From Sphingosinicella microcystinivorans (lineage in GTDB: Bacteria; Pseudomonadota; Alphaproteobacteria; Sphingomonadales; Sphingomonadaceae): DNA of 64,000 bases. The position numbers and the translations under genes are program-made. This document shows, piece after piece, positions 42,007 to 50,495 of this stretch. Below the pieces are notes generated by a model, which had not been told where the DNA came from, did no database searches, and saw only the letters and a list, made by a program, of their open reading frames with translations. The stretch is from NCBI RefSeq assembly GCF_027941835.1, contig NZ_CP116005.1, forward strand, positions 2,867,501 to 2,931,500, read 5' to 3'. Position 1 is the stretch's first letter. Every line of letters begins with the position of its first letter.

Positions 42007-43602
42007 TTACGCCGAGACAAGATCGAATGAAGCTGCCCGAGCGCGCTGCCAGTCTTCCCGATAGACTGCAGGTACGACGCCCCCCAGCAGTCCGCCTTGC
42101 GCAAGTTGGAGCGCGCGCGCTTCACCGCGCACGATCTGTCCGTCATCACCGCGAACGTGGATATGGTGTGGGCGCACGTCACCAGGGTGCTTAAGTCCTG
42201 CTGCCCCGAGTAACTCCGCCAGAGCGTGCATTGTGCTATGGTGAAAGGCCGCGACCCGCTCGGACTTCTCGACGACATCGATCGCCTTCTGCCGCAACGG
42301 GTCCTGCGTGGTGATGCCGGTGGGGCACCGATTGGTGTGGCAAAGCCGCGCCTGGATGCACCCGATCGAGAACATGAAAGCACGCGCGGCCATGACATAA
42401 TCGGCGCCCAGCGCATGGAACCGGCACAAATCGAAGGCGCTGATGGCCTTGCCGCTTGCTCCCAGTTTCACCCGATCGCGCAGGTCCGCGCCGGTGAGGA
42501 TCGCATGAACGAAGCTCAGGCCATCGGCCACGGGCATCCCGACATGATTGGTCAGTTCCACCGGCGCTGCCCCGGTCCCTCCCTCGCTGCCGTCGATTAC
42601 GATAAAATCAGGCGTCACGCCGGTTTCGAGCATCTCCTTGACCATGGCCATGAATTCATGACGATAGCCGATGGCAAGCTTGAGGCCGACCGGCTTACCC
42701 CCCGACAATTCGCGTAGGCGCGACACAAAGGCCATCAACTCCAGTGGCGACGCGAAGGCTGAATGCCACGCGGGCGATATGCAGTCCTGCCCCAATGGCA
42801 CACCACGCGTTTCGGCAATTTCGTGTGTGAGTTTGGCTTGGGGCAACACCCCGCCATGGCCCGGCTTGGCCCCCTGACTGAGCTTGATCTCGATCATGCG
42901 CACCTGAGGATCGGCAGCTTGCAGGCGAAAGCGCTCCGGGTCGAAAGCCCCCTCAGCCGTGCGGCACCCGAAATAGCCAGAAGCGACTTGCCAGATCAGA
43001 TCGCCCCCATGGACGCGGTGATAGGGGCTGATCGACCCTTCGCCGGTATTATGGGCAAACCCTCCCAGCTTCGCTCCACGATTGAAAGCCATGATGGCCC
43101 GTGCGCCGAAGGATCCGAAGCTCGTCCCCGAAATATTCAGGACCGACGCCCGATAGGGCTGCCGGCAATCCGGACCGCCGATCGTGATCCGGAAATCCGG
43201 ATCGGTGACTGTCGCTGGCTGCACCGCATGCGGCATCCACATATAGCCGGGCATGCCCACGTTATGAATGGTCCCGAAGGGCTGGGCATCGTTCACCTGC
43301 TTGGCGCGCCGATAGACAAGGGAGCGCTGTTCCAGACTGAAAGGGAGTTGGTCCTTTTCCCCTTCAATGAAATATTGCCTGATCTCGGCGCGAAAGGTTT
43401 CGAGCAGAAAGCGCATATGTCCGATGATCGGATAATTCCGCCAAATTGCATGCTGTCGCTGGATGAGATCATGCACCCCCAGCAGAACAAGAGGCAACAA
43501 GAGGACCAGTGGCCATCCCAATGCCGGATGGACGGCATAGGCGAGGATCGCGCTAACCAGCGAAAGCAGAACGACCAGAACCAGCACGAAATAGCGCGAC
43601 AA
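42007..43602 (-). CDS. FMN-binding glutamate synthase-related membrane protein
   Basis: A 531-residue protein with two N-terminal transmembrane helices (residues 3-45) and a GltB-like synthase domain. It includes the FMN-barrel segments DFIVIDGSEGGTGAAP and GASGKAISAFDLCRFHALGADYV, and the cysteine cluster CIQARLCHTNRCPTGI that binds a 3Fe-4S cluster in glutamate synthases. It lacks the amidotransferase and ferredoxin/NADPH domains, so it is a stand-alone paralogue of unknown substrate. The start is TTG 43602, supported by GGGGGAGG 5 nt upstream. It lies 33 nt after the DUF488 gene. Confidence 0.85.
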   Translation of the reverse strand: MSRYFVLVLVVLLSLVSAILAYAVHPALGWPLVLLLPLVLLGVHDLIQRQHAIWRNYPIIGHMRFLLETFRAEIRQYFIEGEKDQLPFSLEQRSLVYRRAKQVNDAQPFGTIHNVGMPGYMWMPHAVQPATVTDPDFRITIGGPDCRQPYRASVLNISGTSFGSFGARAIMAFNRGAKLGGFAHNTGEGSISPYHRVHGGDLIWQVASGYFGCRTAEGAFDPERFRLQAADPQVRMIEIKLSQGAKPGHGGVLPQAKLTHEIAETRGVPLGQDCISPAWHSAFASPLELMAFVSRLRELSGGKPVGLKLAIGYRHEFMAMVKEMLETGVTPDFIVIDGSEGGTGAAPVELTNHVGMPVADGLSFVHAILTGADLRDRVKLGASGKAISAFDLCRFHALGADYVMAARAFMFSIGCIQARLCHTNRCPTGITTQDPLRQKAIDVVEKSERVAAFHHSTMHALAELLGAAGLKHPGDVRPHHIHVRGDDGQIVRGEARALQLAQGGLLGGVVPAVYREDWQRARAASFDLVSA

Positions 43603-43635
43603 TTATACCTCCCCCGTCAATCCGTCTGCCAGATA

Positions 43636-44202
43636 TCAAACCTCATCATATGCATGAGGCGCCGGGCTCGATGCGGGATAGACGACTTTCCCTTGTGTGG
43701 TTTTCTCCGCGCCCGGCGTGGGTGTGGCGTGCTCGCTATGACCCGGTCCCATCAAATGATCGACGGCATAGCCGTCCAGCAGGAGATGGTCGGCGATTAT
43801 GCGACGGTGGCACCGCCACCAGACCGCTTCCGAGCACATCAAGGCCAGGCGGCGATTCCGGCCAAGGCGCTCCAGTCGGTCGAGTGCTGTGGCGAATTCA
43901 TCGCTCAAGGCATAGTCGGCATAGTTGTGAAAGCTTTGCACCCGCCAGAGCGCATTGATCTGCTTGTCGACGCCTGACTGCCTTGGCCGCCGACCGCCCA
44001 AAGCGGTCCAGTGACGATAGCCGATCTGCATGCGCATAAGGGCTTCGGGCAACTGATCGATATTGTAAGCGGGATTGGTCCGCGATCGCGGGAACCGTCT
44101 GACGTCGATCACCTCGCCGACCTGGGCGGCGCGCAGCATATCAAGGAATTCGTCGAGACTTCGGTTGGAGTGGCCAATCGTGACGAATTGGGCCGTCATC
44201 AT
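43636..44202 (-). CDS. DUF488 family protein
   Basis: A 188-residue protein with the DUF488 pattern: TIGHSNRSLDEFLDML near residue 7, EVIDVRRFPRSRTNPAYN near 30, and the cysteine motif LALMCSEAVWWRCHRRIIADHL near 118. Members are proposed to bind metal or nucleic acid; no reaction is established. It overlaps the DUF2945 gene by 4 nt and precedes the GltB-like gene. Confidence 0.85.
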   Translation of the reverse strand: MMTAQFVTIGHSNRSLDEFLDMLRAAQVGEVIDVRRFPRSRTNPAYNIDQLPEALMRMQIGYRHWTALGGRRPRQSGVDKQINALWRVQSFHNYADYALSDEFATALDRLERLGRNRRLALMCSEAVWWRCHRRIIADHLLLDGYAVDHLMGPGHSEHATPTPGAEKTTQGKVVYPASSPAPHAYDEV

Positions 44203-44408
44203 CCGATCCGGGTCAATGCGGCTTCCTTGTGGGCCGCGATGTGAGCCGTCTTATCGCTCTTGATCTCATACTGTGGGTCGCCCTTCGAAGCCCGGTGCCG
44301 ATGCCCTTTATAATCGAAATCCGCATGATGAACTCGTATGATCCTGCCGGTCACATGGCCGGCTTCGGAATTCCAGCGCACATGATCGCCGACCGCATAT
44401 TTTGCCAA
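44199..44408 (-). CDS. DUF2945 (hypervirulence-associated TUDOR-like) protein
   Basis: A 69-residue small beta protein: YAVGDHVRWNSEAGHVTGRIIRVHHADFDYKGHRHRASKGDPQYEIKSDKTAHIAAHKEAAL, the whole of the DUF2945 domain. The start is a TTG at 44408 with a poor ribosome site. It is the first of three overlapping or close leftward genes (with DUF488 and the GltB-like gene). Its function is unknown; the fold suggests binding rather than catalysis. Confidence 0.82.
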   Translation of the reverse strand: MAKYAVGDHVRWNSEAGHVTGRIIRVHHADFDYKGHRHRASKGDPQYEIKSDKTAHIAAHKEAALTRIG

Positions 44409-44437
44409 GATGCTTGTCCTGTTTCGTGACGAGCAGA

Positions 44438-44668
44438 TCAGCCGCGCCAGTAATCATTGGCGGCGGCCACCGTCTGGAAATGGATGGCAATGACCTGCGA
44501 TGAAGCGATCAATTGCGCTGCATCCTGTTCATAGGCGGCACGGAGCTTGTCGCGCACATCCGCCGATGGTTGGGTCAGCTTCACGCCGACGCGGGCCAGT
44601 TTCGTGGCGAGTTCAAATCCCTCTTGCGGTGTTGTCGTCTTGAGGGATGGAAGCCAGGTTTCAGCCAC
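44438..44668 (-). CDS. Small hypothetical protein
   Basis: A 76-residue soluble helical protein starting at GTG 44668, preceded by AAGGAAGATGAA. The sequence (TTPQEGFELATKLARVGVKLTQPSADVRDKLRAAYEQ...) shows no motif I recognise. It lies 29 nt before the DUF2945 gene on the same strand and may share its transcript. Confidence 0.6.
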   Translation of the reverse strand: MAETWLPSLKTTTPQEGFELATKLARVGVKLTQPSADVRDKLRAAYEQDAAQLIASSQVIAIHFQTVAAANDYWRG

Positions 44669-44857
44669 TTCATCTTCCTTTTGTTCGTGATTCCAGTATT
44701 TCCCAATCTATCGCCCCGGAAACGCCTTGCAACCTTCGCAGGGGAAGCCGCTCCAGCATCATCAGGCGGGTTCCGCCAGAAGCCGCGAATGACAAGATCG
44801 GTCGGCTCGGTCGCAGTTGCCACCGGAAGGCCAATAGACGGGCAAGAACACCTGATC

Positions 44858-45471
44858 TCAGTGGACCGTTTCTCCGTTCCGGATCGACCGTGCCAGGGCC
44901 GCCTCATCCCAGCGGATCGAAAGGGCCCCGCGAAGCTGGCCGGGTGCGAAGCCCGTCGCTTGATCCTCGGGATAATTTGGACGGACCGCCGCCGTCACTT
45001 CGGGCGCGATGTTCGCGCCATGACAGGCAAGGCACATCGGCATGGTGAGGATGGCGCGCATATAGCGATATTGATCGCCTTCATGCACCGTCCAGCGCCG
45101 AGGTTTGCCGTCCTCGCCCAGCGGCGCGCTCGACCAGCCCCCCATGACTTGCTGCTCGGTTGCGTCAGCCTTTGCGGCCGGATTGCGGGTGCGCAGCGCC
45201 GTGCGCCTGACGCTCGCACCGCTTTCCTCCGAGAGTTGCGCCGCGAGCGCCGGGGCATGCTCAAACAGACGCCGATTGCCCCTTGCGGCCCTTCGGCCGT
45301 CATCGCGGCGTTAAGAGCGCTCAGCAACTCCTTCTGGAAACGATCGACCAGGATCTCGGAACGGGCCTGCGCTTCCTTGGCCATCATGGCCTGATCCGGG
45401 GCGGCCTTGTCCGACGCGCAGGCTCCGAGCGACAACGCGGCCAGAAGCGGAAAGGAAACGCGAGCGATCAT
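44858..45471 (-). pseudogene. DUF3365 (Tll0287-like) haem lipoprotein, frameshifted
   Basis: The N-terminal frame (from ATG 45471) has a lipoprotein signal (LLAALSLGAC) and runs through GPQGAIGVC. It then loses similarity near 45264. The continuation APALAAQLSEESGASVRRTALRTRNPAAKAD... to the haem motif CLACH and the end NGETVH lies in the adjacent frame. Inserting one T in the short T-run (TGTTTGAG to TGTTTTGAG, leftward strand) would restore GVCFEHAPALAAQLSEESG, as in the family. So this is either a single-base deletion or a sequencing error. The intact product would be a periplasmic c-type haem sensor or redox protein, last in the rhodanese-RND-ArsR operon. Confidence 0.82.
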
Positions 45472-45475
45472 AGGT

Positions 45476-45799
45476 TCAGGAGCCTCCACCGGCAGGCCCG
45501 AAACGATCGCACAACATGTCGATCAACTGGCGAACGCCATCGTCGGCCAGGCTGTAGTAGATTGTCGTGGCCTCGCGCCGGGTCTTGACCAGACCTCCTT
45601 CGCGCAGCTTACCGAGATGCTGGGACACGCTCGACTGCGACTGACCGCACAGTTCCACCATCGCGTTCACGGAGAACTCGCCCTGGGTCAGCCGACAAAG
45701 GATCAGCAGGCGCTGTTCATTGGCAAGCAGCTTCAACACGCTCGCGGCATGGGCGGCATGCTTGGCGAGTTCGGCAAGGGGGGCAGCGAGAGGGGTCAT
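45476..45799 (-). CDS. ArsR-family persulfide-type regulator (BigR/SqrR-like)
   Basis: A 107-residue winged-helix repressor with LKLLANEQRLLILCRLTQGEFSV and ELCGQSQSSVSQHLGKLREGGLVKTRREATTIYYSL. Cys35 (LILCRL) and Cys97 (DMLCDRF) occupy positions like the two redox cysteines of BigR and SqrR, which form a polysulfide link when persulfide rises and release DNA. A third cysteine (C51) is extra. The start is ATG 45799, overlapping the RND gene by 4 nt; the longer open frame upstream is antisense-frame extension through the RND gene. The operon context (rhodanese, sqr) supports a sulfide-response role. Confidence 0.85.
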   Translation of the reverse strand: MTPLAAPLAELAKHAAHAASVLKLLANEQRLLILCRLTQGEFSVNAMVELCGQSQSSVSQHLGKLREGGLVKTRREATTIYYSLADDGVRQLIDMLCDRFGPAGGGS

Positions 45800-48700
45800 C
45801 TGGTCACGGGCTTCCCATCGTCTCGGAGCACAATGTAAATGGCAGGAATAACCAGCACGGTCAGCAGCGTCGAGGACGCAAGGCCGAACAGCAACGAGAT
45901 CGCCAGACCCTGGAAGATCGGATCGGTCAAAATCACCGCCGCGCCGATCATCGCCGCGGCGGCCGTGAGGACGATCGGCTTGAATCGGATCGTGCCGGCC
46001 TCCAGCAGCACGTCGCGCAGCGATTTGTCCGGCGAGGCTGCGTGGCGGATGAAATCGACCAGCAGGATCGAGTTGCGCACGATGATGCCGGCGAGCGCGA
46101 TGAAGCCGATCATCGAGGTCGCGGTGAACGGCGCGCGAAACAGCATGTGGCCGATGACGATGCCGACGAGCGTGAGCGGCACCGGGGTCAGGATCACCAG
46201 CGGCAGGCGGAAGCTGCGGAACTGCGCGACGACGAGGATGTAGATGCCCAGCAGGGCAACCATGAAGGCCCCGCCCATGTCGCGGAACGTGACCCAGGTG
46301 ATCTCCCATTCGCCGTCCCAGAGCAGCGACGGCACGCTCTCATCCTCGGGCTGGCCATTGAGGCGGATCTCCGGCTTCTGGAGGCCCTTCGCCGCCCAAT
46401 CATAATCGTCCACCGCGCGATTGACCGCCAGCATGCCGTAGATCGGCGCTTCATAGGCGCCGGCAAGCTCGGCCGTCACCATGTCGGCATAGCGGCCGTC
46501 GCGGCGGAAGATCGCCGGACTGCCTGCCTCGGTGCGCGCGTCGATCACGGCGCCCAGGTCGATAAGCTGCCCGCCCGGCGTGCGCGCGACGGGGGTGCTG
46601 GAGAGCGCCTGCGTCCAGCTTCGGTCCTTCTGCTCGAGCGCGATGGTGATCGGAAGCGGCGTGCGCCCATCGCCGCGCGGCGCATAGCCAACGGTCTGGC
46701 TGCCCATCAGCATCCCGATGCTATCCGCCACCTCGCGCTGCGAAAGGCCGTAATAGTCGATCCGGTCGCGCTGGAGGTCGAGCCGCAGCCTGGGCCGCGC
46801 CTCGCCGAAGCTGTTATCGACATCGACGATGAACGGGACGGACCGGAAGATCTTTTCCAGCTCCATGGCCGTTTTCTGGCGCGTGGCGGCGTCCGGCCCA
46901 TAGACTTCGGCGAGCAGCGTCGCCAGCACCGGCGGCCCCGGCGGCGTCTCGACCACCTTGATCGACGCGCCATTGGGCAGCTTGAGCGCCTTCAGCCGCT
47001 CGCGCAGGTCGAGCGCGACGGCGTGGCTGGACCGGCTGCGCTCGCCCTTGGACAGCAGCGTCACCATCACGTCGCCCTGCTCGGGCTGCGCGCGCAGGAA
47101 ATAATGGCGGACGAGGCCGTTGAAGTTGAACGGCGCCGATGTGCCGACATAGGCCTCCATCGCCCTCGCCTCCGGCAAGCCGCGCACGATGCCGGCAACA
47201 TCCTCCAGCACGCGGCCCGTGCCTTCGAGCGCGGTGCCTTCCGGCATGTCGACCACCACCTGCACCTCCGACTTGTTGTCGAACGGGAGCAGCTTCACGG
47301 TCACGGCCTTGAAGTAGAACATCGAGCAGGCGACCAGCGTCGCCACGCCGACCCCGATCAGGAAGTTTCGGGCCGACTTGCGCGTGTCGATCACGCGATG
47401 CGCGACGCGCGCATAGAGCTGGCCGAGCTTGCCGCCGCTTTCGTCATGGCCATGTCCCTTTTCGAGCGTCTTGCGGGCAAAGCGGATCATCAGCCACGGA
47501 GCGATCACGACCGCGACGAAGAAGGAGAAGATCATCGCCGCCGAGGCATTGACCGGGATCGGCGCCATATACGGCCCCATCAATCCCGAGACGAACAGCA
47601 TCGGCAGCAGCGCGGCGACCACGGTGAGCGTGGCGACGACGGTCGGGTTGCCGACTTCGGCCACGGCCTCGATCGCAGCCTGCGTGCGCGTCCGTTCGTC
47701 ATCCATCGCCCAATGGCGGGCGATATTCTCGATCATGACGATCGCGTCGTCCACCAGGATGCCGATCGAGAAGATCAGCGCGAACAGACTGACCCGGTTG
47801 ATCGTGTAGCCCATGAGGTTCGATGCGAACATGGTCAGCAGGATCGTCGTCGGGATGACCACCGCCGTCACGCCGGCCTCGCGCCACCCGATCGCAAAGC
47901 CGATCAAAACCACGATCGAAACGGTCGCCAGCGCGAGGTGGAACAGCAGCTCGTTCGCCTTTTCGTTCGCCGTCTCGCCATAGTTGCGCGTGACTGCGAC
48001 CGTGACGTCATCGAGGATCAGCTTGCCTTTGAGGCTCTCGACGCGCTCGAGAATGGCGTCGGAGACGACCACCGCATTCGCTCCGGCGCGCTTGGCGAAG
48101 GCGATGCTGACGGCGGGGGCGCTATCCCACTTGCCGTTCTCCGCCCCATTGTCCGACTTTGCCCAGCGCCATGCGCGGGCCTGATCCTCGCGTGGCCCCT
48201 GCGTGACGCTCGCAACGTCGCGAAGATAGACGGGCGACCCGGTGGCCGACCGGACCGTCAATAGTCCGACTTCTTGCGCCGAAGACAGCGTGCGGCCCGC
48301 CGTCACACCGACTGTCTTGCCGTCCTCGCGGATATTGCCCAGCGGGAAGCTGCGGTTGGCCTGGCTCGCCGCCTCGATCACGCTGCCCAGCGGAACGCCA
48401 TATTGGCGCAGCTTCGCCGGGTCCGGCGCGATGCGGATTTCCTCGGGGCGCCCGCCCACGAGGAAGCTGATGCCGACGTTATCGACCTTGGCGATCTCGG
48501 TACGCAATTTCGCGGCCAGCTCGTAGAGACTGGCGTCGTTCCACTGGCCCGCCGCTCCGGGGTTGGGGGTCAGGGTAAGGACCACAGCCGGCACATCGTT
48601 GATCCCGCGCACCGTCACCTTGGGATCGGGGATGCCGACCGGCTTCCTGTCCCAGTTGGCGCGCAACTTCTCCTCGATACGGATGGCAGCGTCCTCGGGG

Positions 48701-49014
48701 TTCGACCCGACGAGGAAGCGCGCTGTCACCATCACGCCGTCGTCCTGCGCCTGCGTATAGACGTGTTCCACGCCGTCGACGCTCTTGACGATGGTTTCGA
48801 GGGGGATGCCGACCAGCTCGGTCGCATCGGCGGCGGAAAGGCCCGGCGCCATGACCTGAATATCCACCATCGGCACGCTGATCTGCGGCTCCTCCTCGCG
48901 GGGAATCGCGAAAAGGGCCAGCAGGCCGACGGCGATCGCAGCGAGCAGGAACAGCGGCGTCAGGGGCGAGGCAATGGTGGCCTTGGTGAGGCGACCGGAA
49001 ATGCCGAGGTTCAT
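45796..49014 (-). CDS. RND-family efflux permease
   Basis: A 1072-residue inner-membrane pump with the usual twelve helices and two large periplasmic loops. Features include the N-terminal helix ending LLALFAIPREEEPQISVPMVDI, the TM4 pair in FSIGILVDDAIVMIENIARHW near residue 415, and the C-terminal MIGFIALAGIIVRNSILLVDFIRH. It exports substrates through the MFP and an outer-membrane channel. It overlaps both the MFP gene and the ArsR gene by 4 nt. The TolC-type partner is encoded in the divergent sqr operon. The substrate is not readable; linkage to sulfide genes suggests thiol- or sulfide-derived compounds, which is inference. Confidence 0.92.
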   Translation of the reverse strand: MNLGISGRLTKATIASPLTPLFLLAAIAVGLLALFAIPREEEPQISVPMVDIQVMAPGLSAADATELVGIPLETIVKSVDGVEHVYTQAQDDGVMVTARFLVGSNPEDAAIRIEEKLRANWDRKPVGIPDPKVTVRGINDVPAVVLTLTPNPGAAGQWNDASLYELAAKLRTEIAKVDNVGISFLVGGRPEEIRIAPDPAKLRQYGVPLGSVIEAASQANRSFPLGNIREDGKTVGVTAGRTLSSAQEVGLLTVRSATGSPVYLRDVASVTQGPREDQARAWRWAKSDNGAENGKWDSAPAVSIAFAKRAGANAVVVSDAILERVESLKGKLILDDVTVAVTRNYGETANEKANELLFHLALATVSIVVLIGFAIGWREAGVTAVVIPTTILLTMFASNLMGYTINRVSLFALIFSIGILVDDAIVMIENIARHWAMDDERTRTQAAIEAVAEVGNPTVVATLTVVAALLPMLFVSGLMGPYMAPIPVNASAAMIFSFFVAVVIAPWLMIRFARKTLEKGHGHDESGGKLGQLYARVAHRVIDTRKSARNFLIGVGVATLVACSMFYFKAVTVKLLPFDNKSEVQVVVDMPEGTALEGTGRVLEDVAGIVRGLPEARAMEAYVGTSAPFNFNGLVRHYFLRAQPEQGDVMVTLLSKGERSRSSHAVALDLRERLKALKLPNGASIKVVETPPGPPVLATLLAEVYGPDAATRQKTAMELEKIFRSVPFIVDVDNSFGEARPRLRLDLQRDRIDYYGLSQREVADSIGMLMGSQTVGYAPRGDGRTPLPITIALEQKDRSWTQALSSTPVARTPGGQLIDLGAVIDARTEAGSPAIFRRDGRYADMVTAELAGAYEAPIYGMLAVNRAVDDYDWAAKGLQKPEIRLNGQPEDESVPSLLWDGEWEITWVTFRDMGGAFMVALLGIYILVVAQFRSFRLPLVILTPVPLTLVGIVIGHMLFRAPFTATSMIGFIALAGIIVRNSILLVDFIRHAASPDKSLRDVLLEAGTIRFKPIVLTAAAAMIGAAVILTDPIFQGLAISLLFGLASSTLLTVLVIPAIYIVLRDDGKPVTR

Positions 49015-50048
49015 TGGCCCGTGGCCTTGGCGGGCGTGCGGGTCGCGAACAGCGTGTCGCCGGCGGACACGCCGCTCAGGATCTCGACCTTCGCGGGATC
49101 GGCTGTCGGTGCGATCTGGACCGGCACCGTGCTGAGCCGCTTGCTGTCGCTTACGATCTGAACCTGATCCATGCCGTAGCGCGTGATGACGAACGAGCGC
49201 GGGACGACCAGCGCATTGCGCATGCCGATCTCGACCGATGCGCTCACGCGGCGACCGATGAATTGGGTGGTGAGCCCAGGCAGCGTCGCATCGACGCGAA
49301 CCTGGCCTCCGGTGATCGCGGGATAGACCTGCATCACCTGCCCGACGCGCGACCCGTCGGAAATATCATCGCTTGTGATCGTCACCCGCGCGCCGGGGCG
49401 GACCTGACCCGCGACCGATTCCGGCAGCATCAGGCGCAGGACCGGGGGACCGGCCGTGACGGTGGCGATCGACATGCCCGGCGCAACCGGAGCGCCTGCC
49501 GGGATGTCGGCCCGCAACACGCGCCCGCTCGCCGGTGCGATCACCGCGCCTTGCCCCGCGACGCTGGCGCTCGCCCCCTGCTGGGCACGGGCGGCGGCAA
49601 CCTGCGCGTCGGCCGCGCGCGCACCGGCCACGGCCTGATCGAGCCGTGCCTTCGCATAGACGCCGTTGTTGTAGAGATCGCGGATGCGAGCGAGGTCCGC
49701 ATTGGCGCGGGCGGCTTCGGCCTGGGCGGCGGCGACCTGCGCGCCATAGGCGCTGGTCTCATAGCCAATCCGCGAGTCGACGATCGTGCCGATCCGCTGA
49801 CCCTTCTGCACCATGTCGCCCTCGGTAACCGACAGCGAGGTCAGGATGCCGGGAATGCGCGCCAGCACCTCGGCCTGGTCACGCGTGGCGATTTCCGCGC
49901 CGACCGCCTTCATGTCGGGGATTTCGGTCAGGGCGAGCCGCAGGGTATCCCCGGCGGGCAGCGTTGCGGCCGCAGAATCGCGCTCCGGCTGACTTCCGCA
50001 TCCCGACAGCGCCAGCGCAGCGCCCGCCAACCAGAGCCACTTGCCCAT
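49011..50048 (-). CDS. RND periplasmic adaptor (membrane fusion) lipoprotein
   Basis: A 345-residue lipoprotein: lipobox LALSGC near residue 17, biotinyl-lipoyl-like halves (VLARIPGILTSLSVTEGDMVQKGQ and APASGRVLRADIPAGAPVAPG), a coiled-coil hairpin between (QVAAAQAEAARANADLARIRDLYNN...), and a C-terminal beta-barrel. It bridges the RND pump and the TolC-like channel. ATG 50048 is chosen from the lipoprotein signal; the upstream open frame overlaps the rhodanese gene. It starts 26 nt after the rhodanese stop. Confidence 0.9.
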   Translation of the reverse strand: MGKWLWLAGAALALSGCGSQPERDSAAATLPAGDTLRLALTEIPDMKAVGAEIATRDQAEVLARIPGILTSLSVTEGDMVQKGQRIGTIVDSRIGYETSAYGAQVAAAQAEAARANADLARIRDLYNNGVYAKARLDQAVAGARAADAQVAAARAQQGASASVAGQGAVIAPASGRVLRADIPAGAPVAPGMSIATVTAGPPVLRLMLPESVAGQVRPGARVTITSDDISDGSRVGQVMQVYPAITGGQVRVDATLPGLTTQFIGRRVSASVEIGMRNALVVPRSFVITRYGMDQVQIVSDSKRLSTVPVQIAPTADPAKVEILSGVSAGDTLFATRTPAKATGQ

Positions 50049-50074
50049 CCTGCTCACCCCTTCTTGACCTGCTC

Positions 50075-50413
50075 TCAGCCGCCGACAACCGGCATGCCGG
50101 CATCCTTCCATGCGCCGATGCCGCCGGCGAGGTGGGTGTCGATCGCGCTCTGCGCCGCCGCGCATTGGTCGAGCGCCTTGCCCGAACGCTTGCCGCCCGC
50201 GCATTGCAGCACGACGGTCCGGCCCTCGGGATCAGGGATGTTACGAGGCGAAAAGCCCGACAGCGGCAGGTTTATTGCGCCGGGAATATGCCCCGACCTG
50301 AACTCATCGACTTCGCGCACATCGATCAGGAGCGCCTTGCCGTTCTTCAGCATGGCGTCGAGTTCGGCGGGGTCGATCTCGCGGTGCGCATCGCGTTTCT
50401 TGAATCCGAACAT
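50075..50413 (-). CDS. Rhodanese-like sulfurtransferase
   Basis: A 112-residue single rhodanese domain with LLIDVREVDEFRSGHIPGAINLP near residue 28 and the active-site loop CAGGKR (Cys71) in VVLQCAGGKRSGKA. It would move sulfane sulfur, for example from SQR-derived persulfide to glutathione or other acceptors. ATG 50413 is preceded by AAAGAGG. It is the first gene of the leftward operon and divergent from sqr (82 nt apart). No membrane segment is fused, but a separate DUF2892 protein is encoded next to sqr, together resembling a split YgaP. Confidence 0.92.
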   Translation of the reverse strand: MFGFKKRDAHREIDPAELDAMLKNGKALLIDVREVDEFRSGHIPGAINLPLSGFSPRNIPDPEGRTVVLQCAGGKRSGKALDQCAAAQSAIDTHLAGGIGAWKDAGMPVVGG

Positions 50414-50440
50414 GGGAACCTCTTTCAGTTTGTAGGTTGC

Positions 50441-50462
50441 ATATAACGTGTAATGATTATAT
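50441..50462. promoter_or_regulatory. Palindromic operator between rhodanese and sqr operons
   Basis: ATATAA-N10-TTATAT, AT-rich within GC-rich DNA, is centred between the divergent starts at 50413 and 50496. Operators of BigR and SqrR are AT-rich palindromes of this type. The ArsR protein encoded at 45476 is the obvious candidate to bind it and repress both operons. Confidence 0.6.
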
Positions 50463-50495
50463 TCGTCAACGGCATCGAGACAGGAAGGATCGCAG

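Noticed and set aside
45476-46309. 277-residue version of the ArsR protein
   Set aside because: The N-terminal 170 residues are an out-of-frame reading of the RND gene; the ArsR start is ATG 45799.
46042-48264. 740-residue rightward open frame
   Set aside because: It is an antisense shadow of the RND permease gene, with Arg/His/Asp-rich composition and no motifs; the leftward RND frame is unmistakable.
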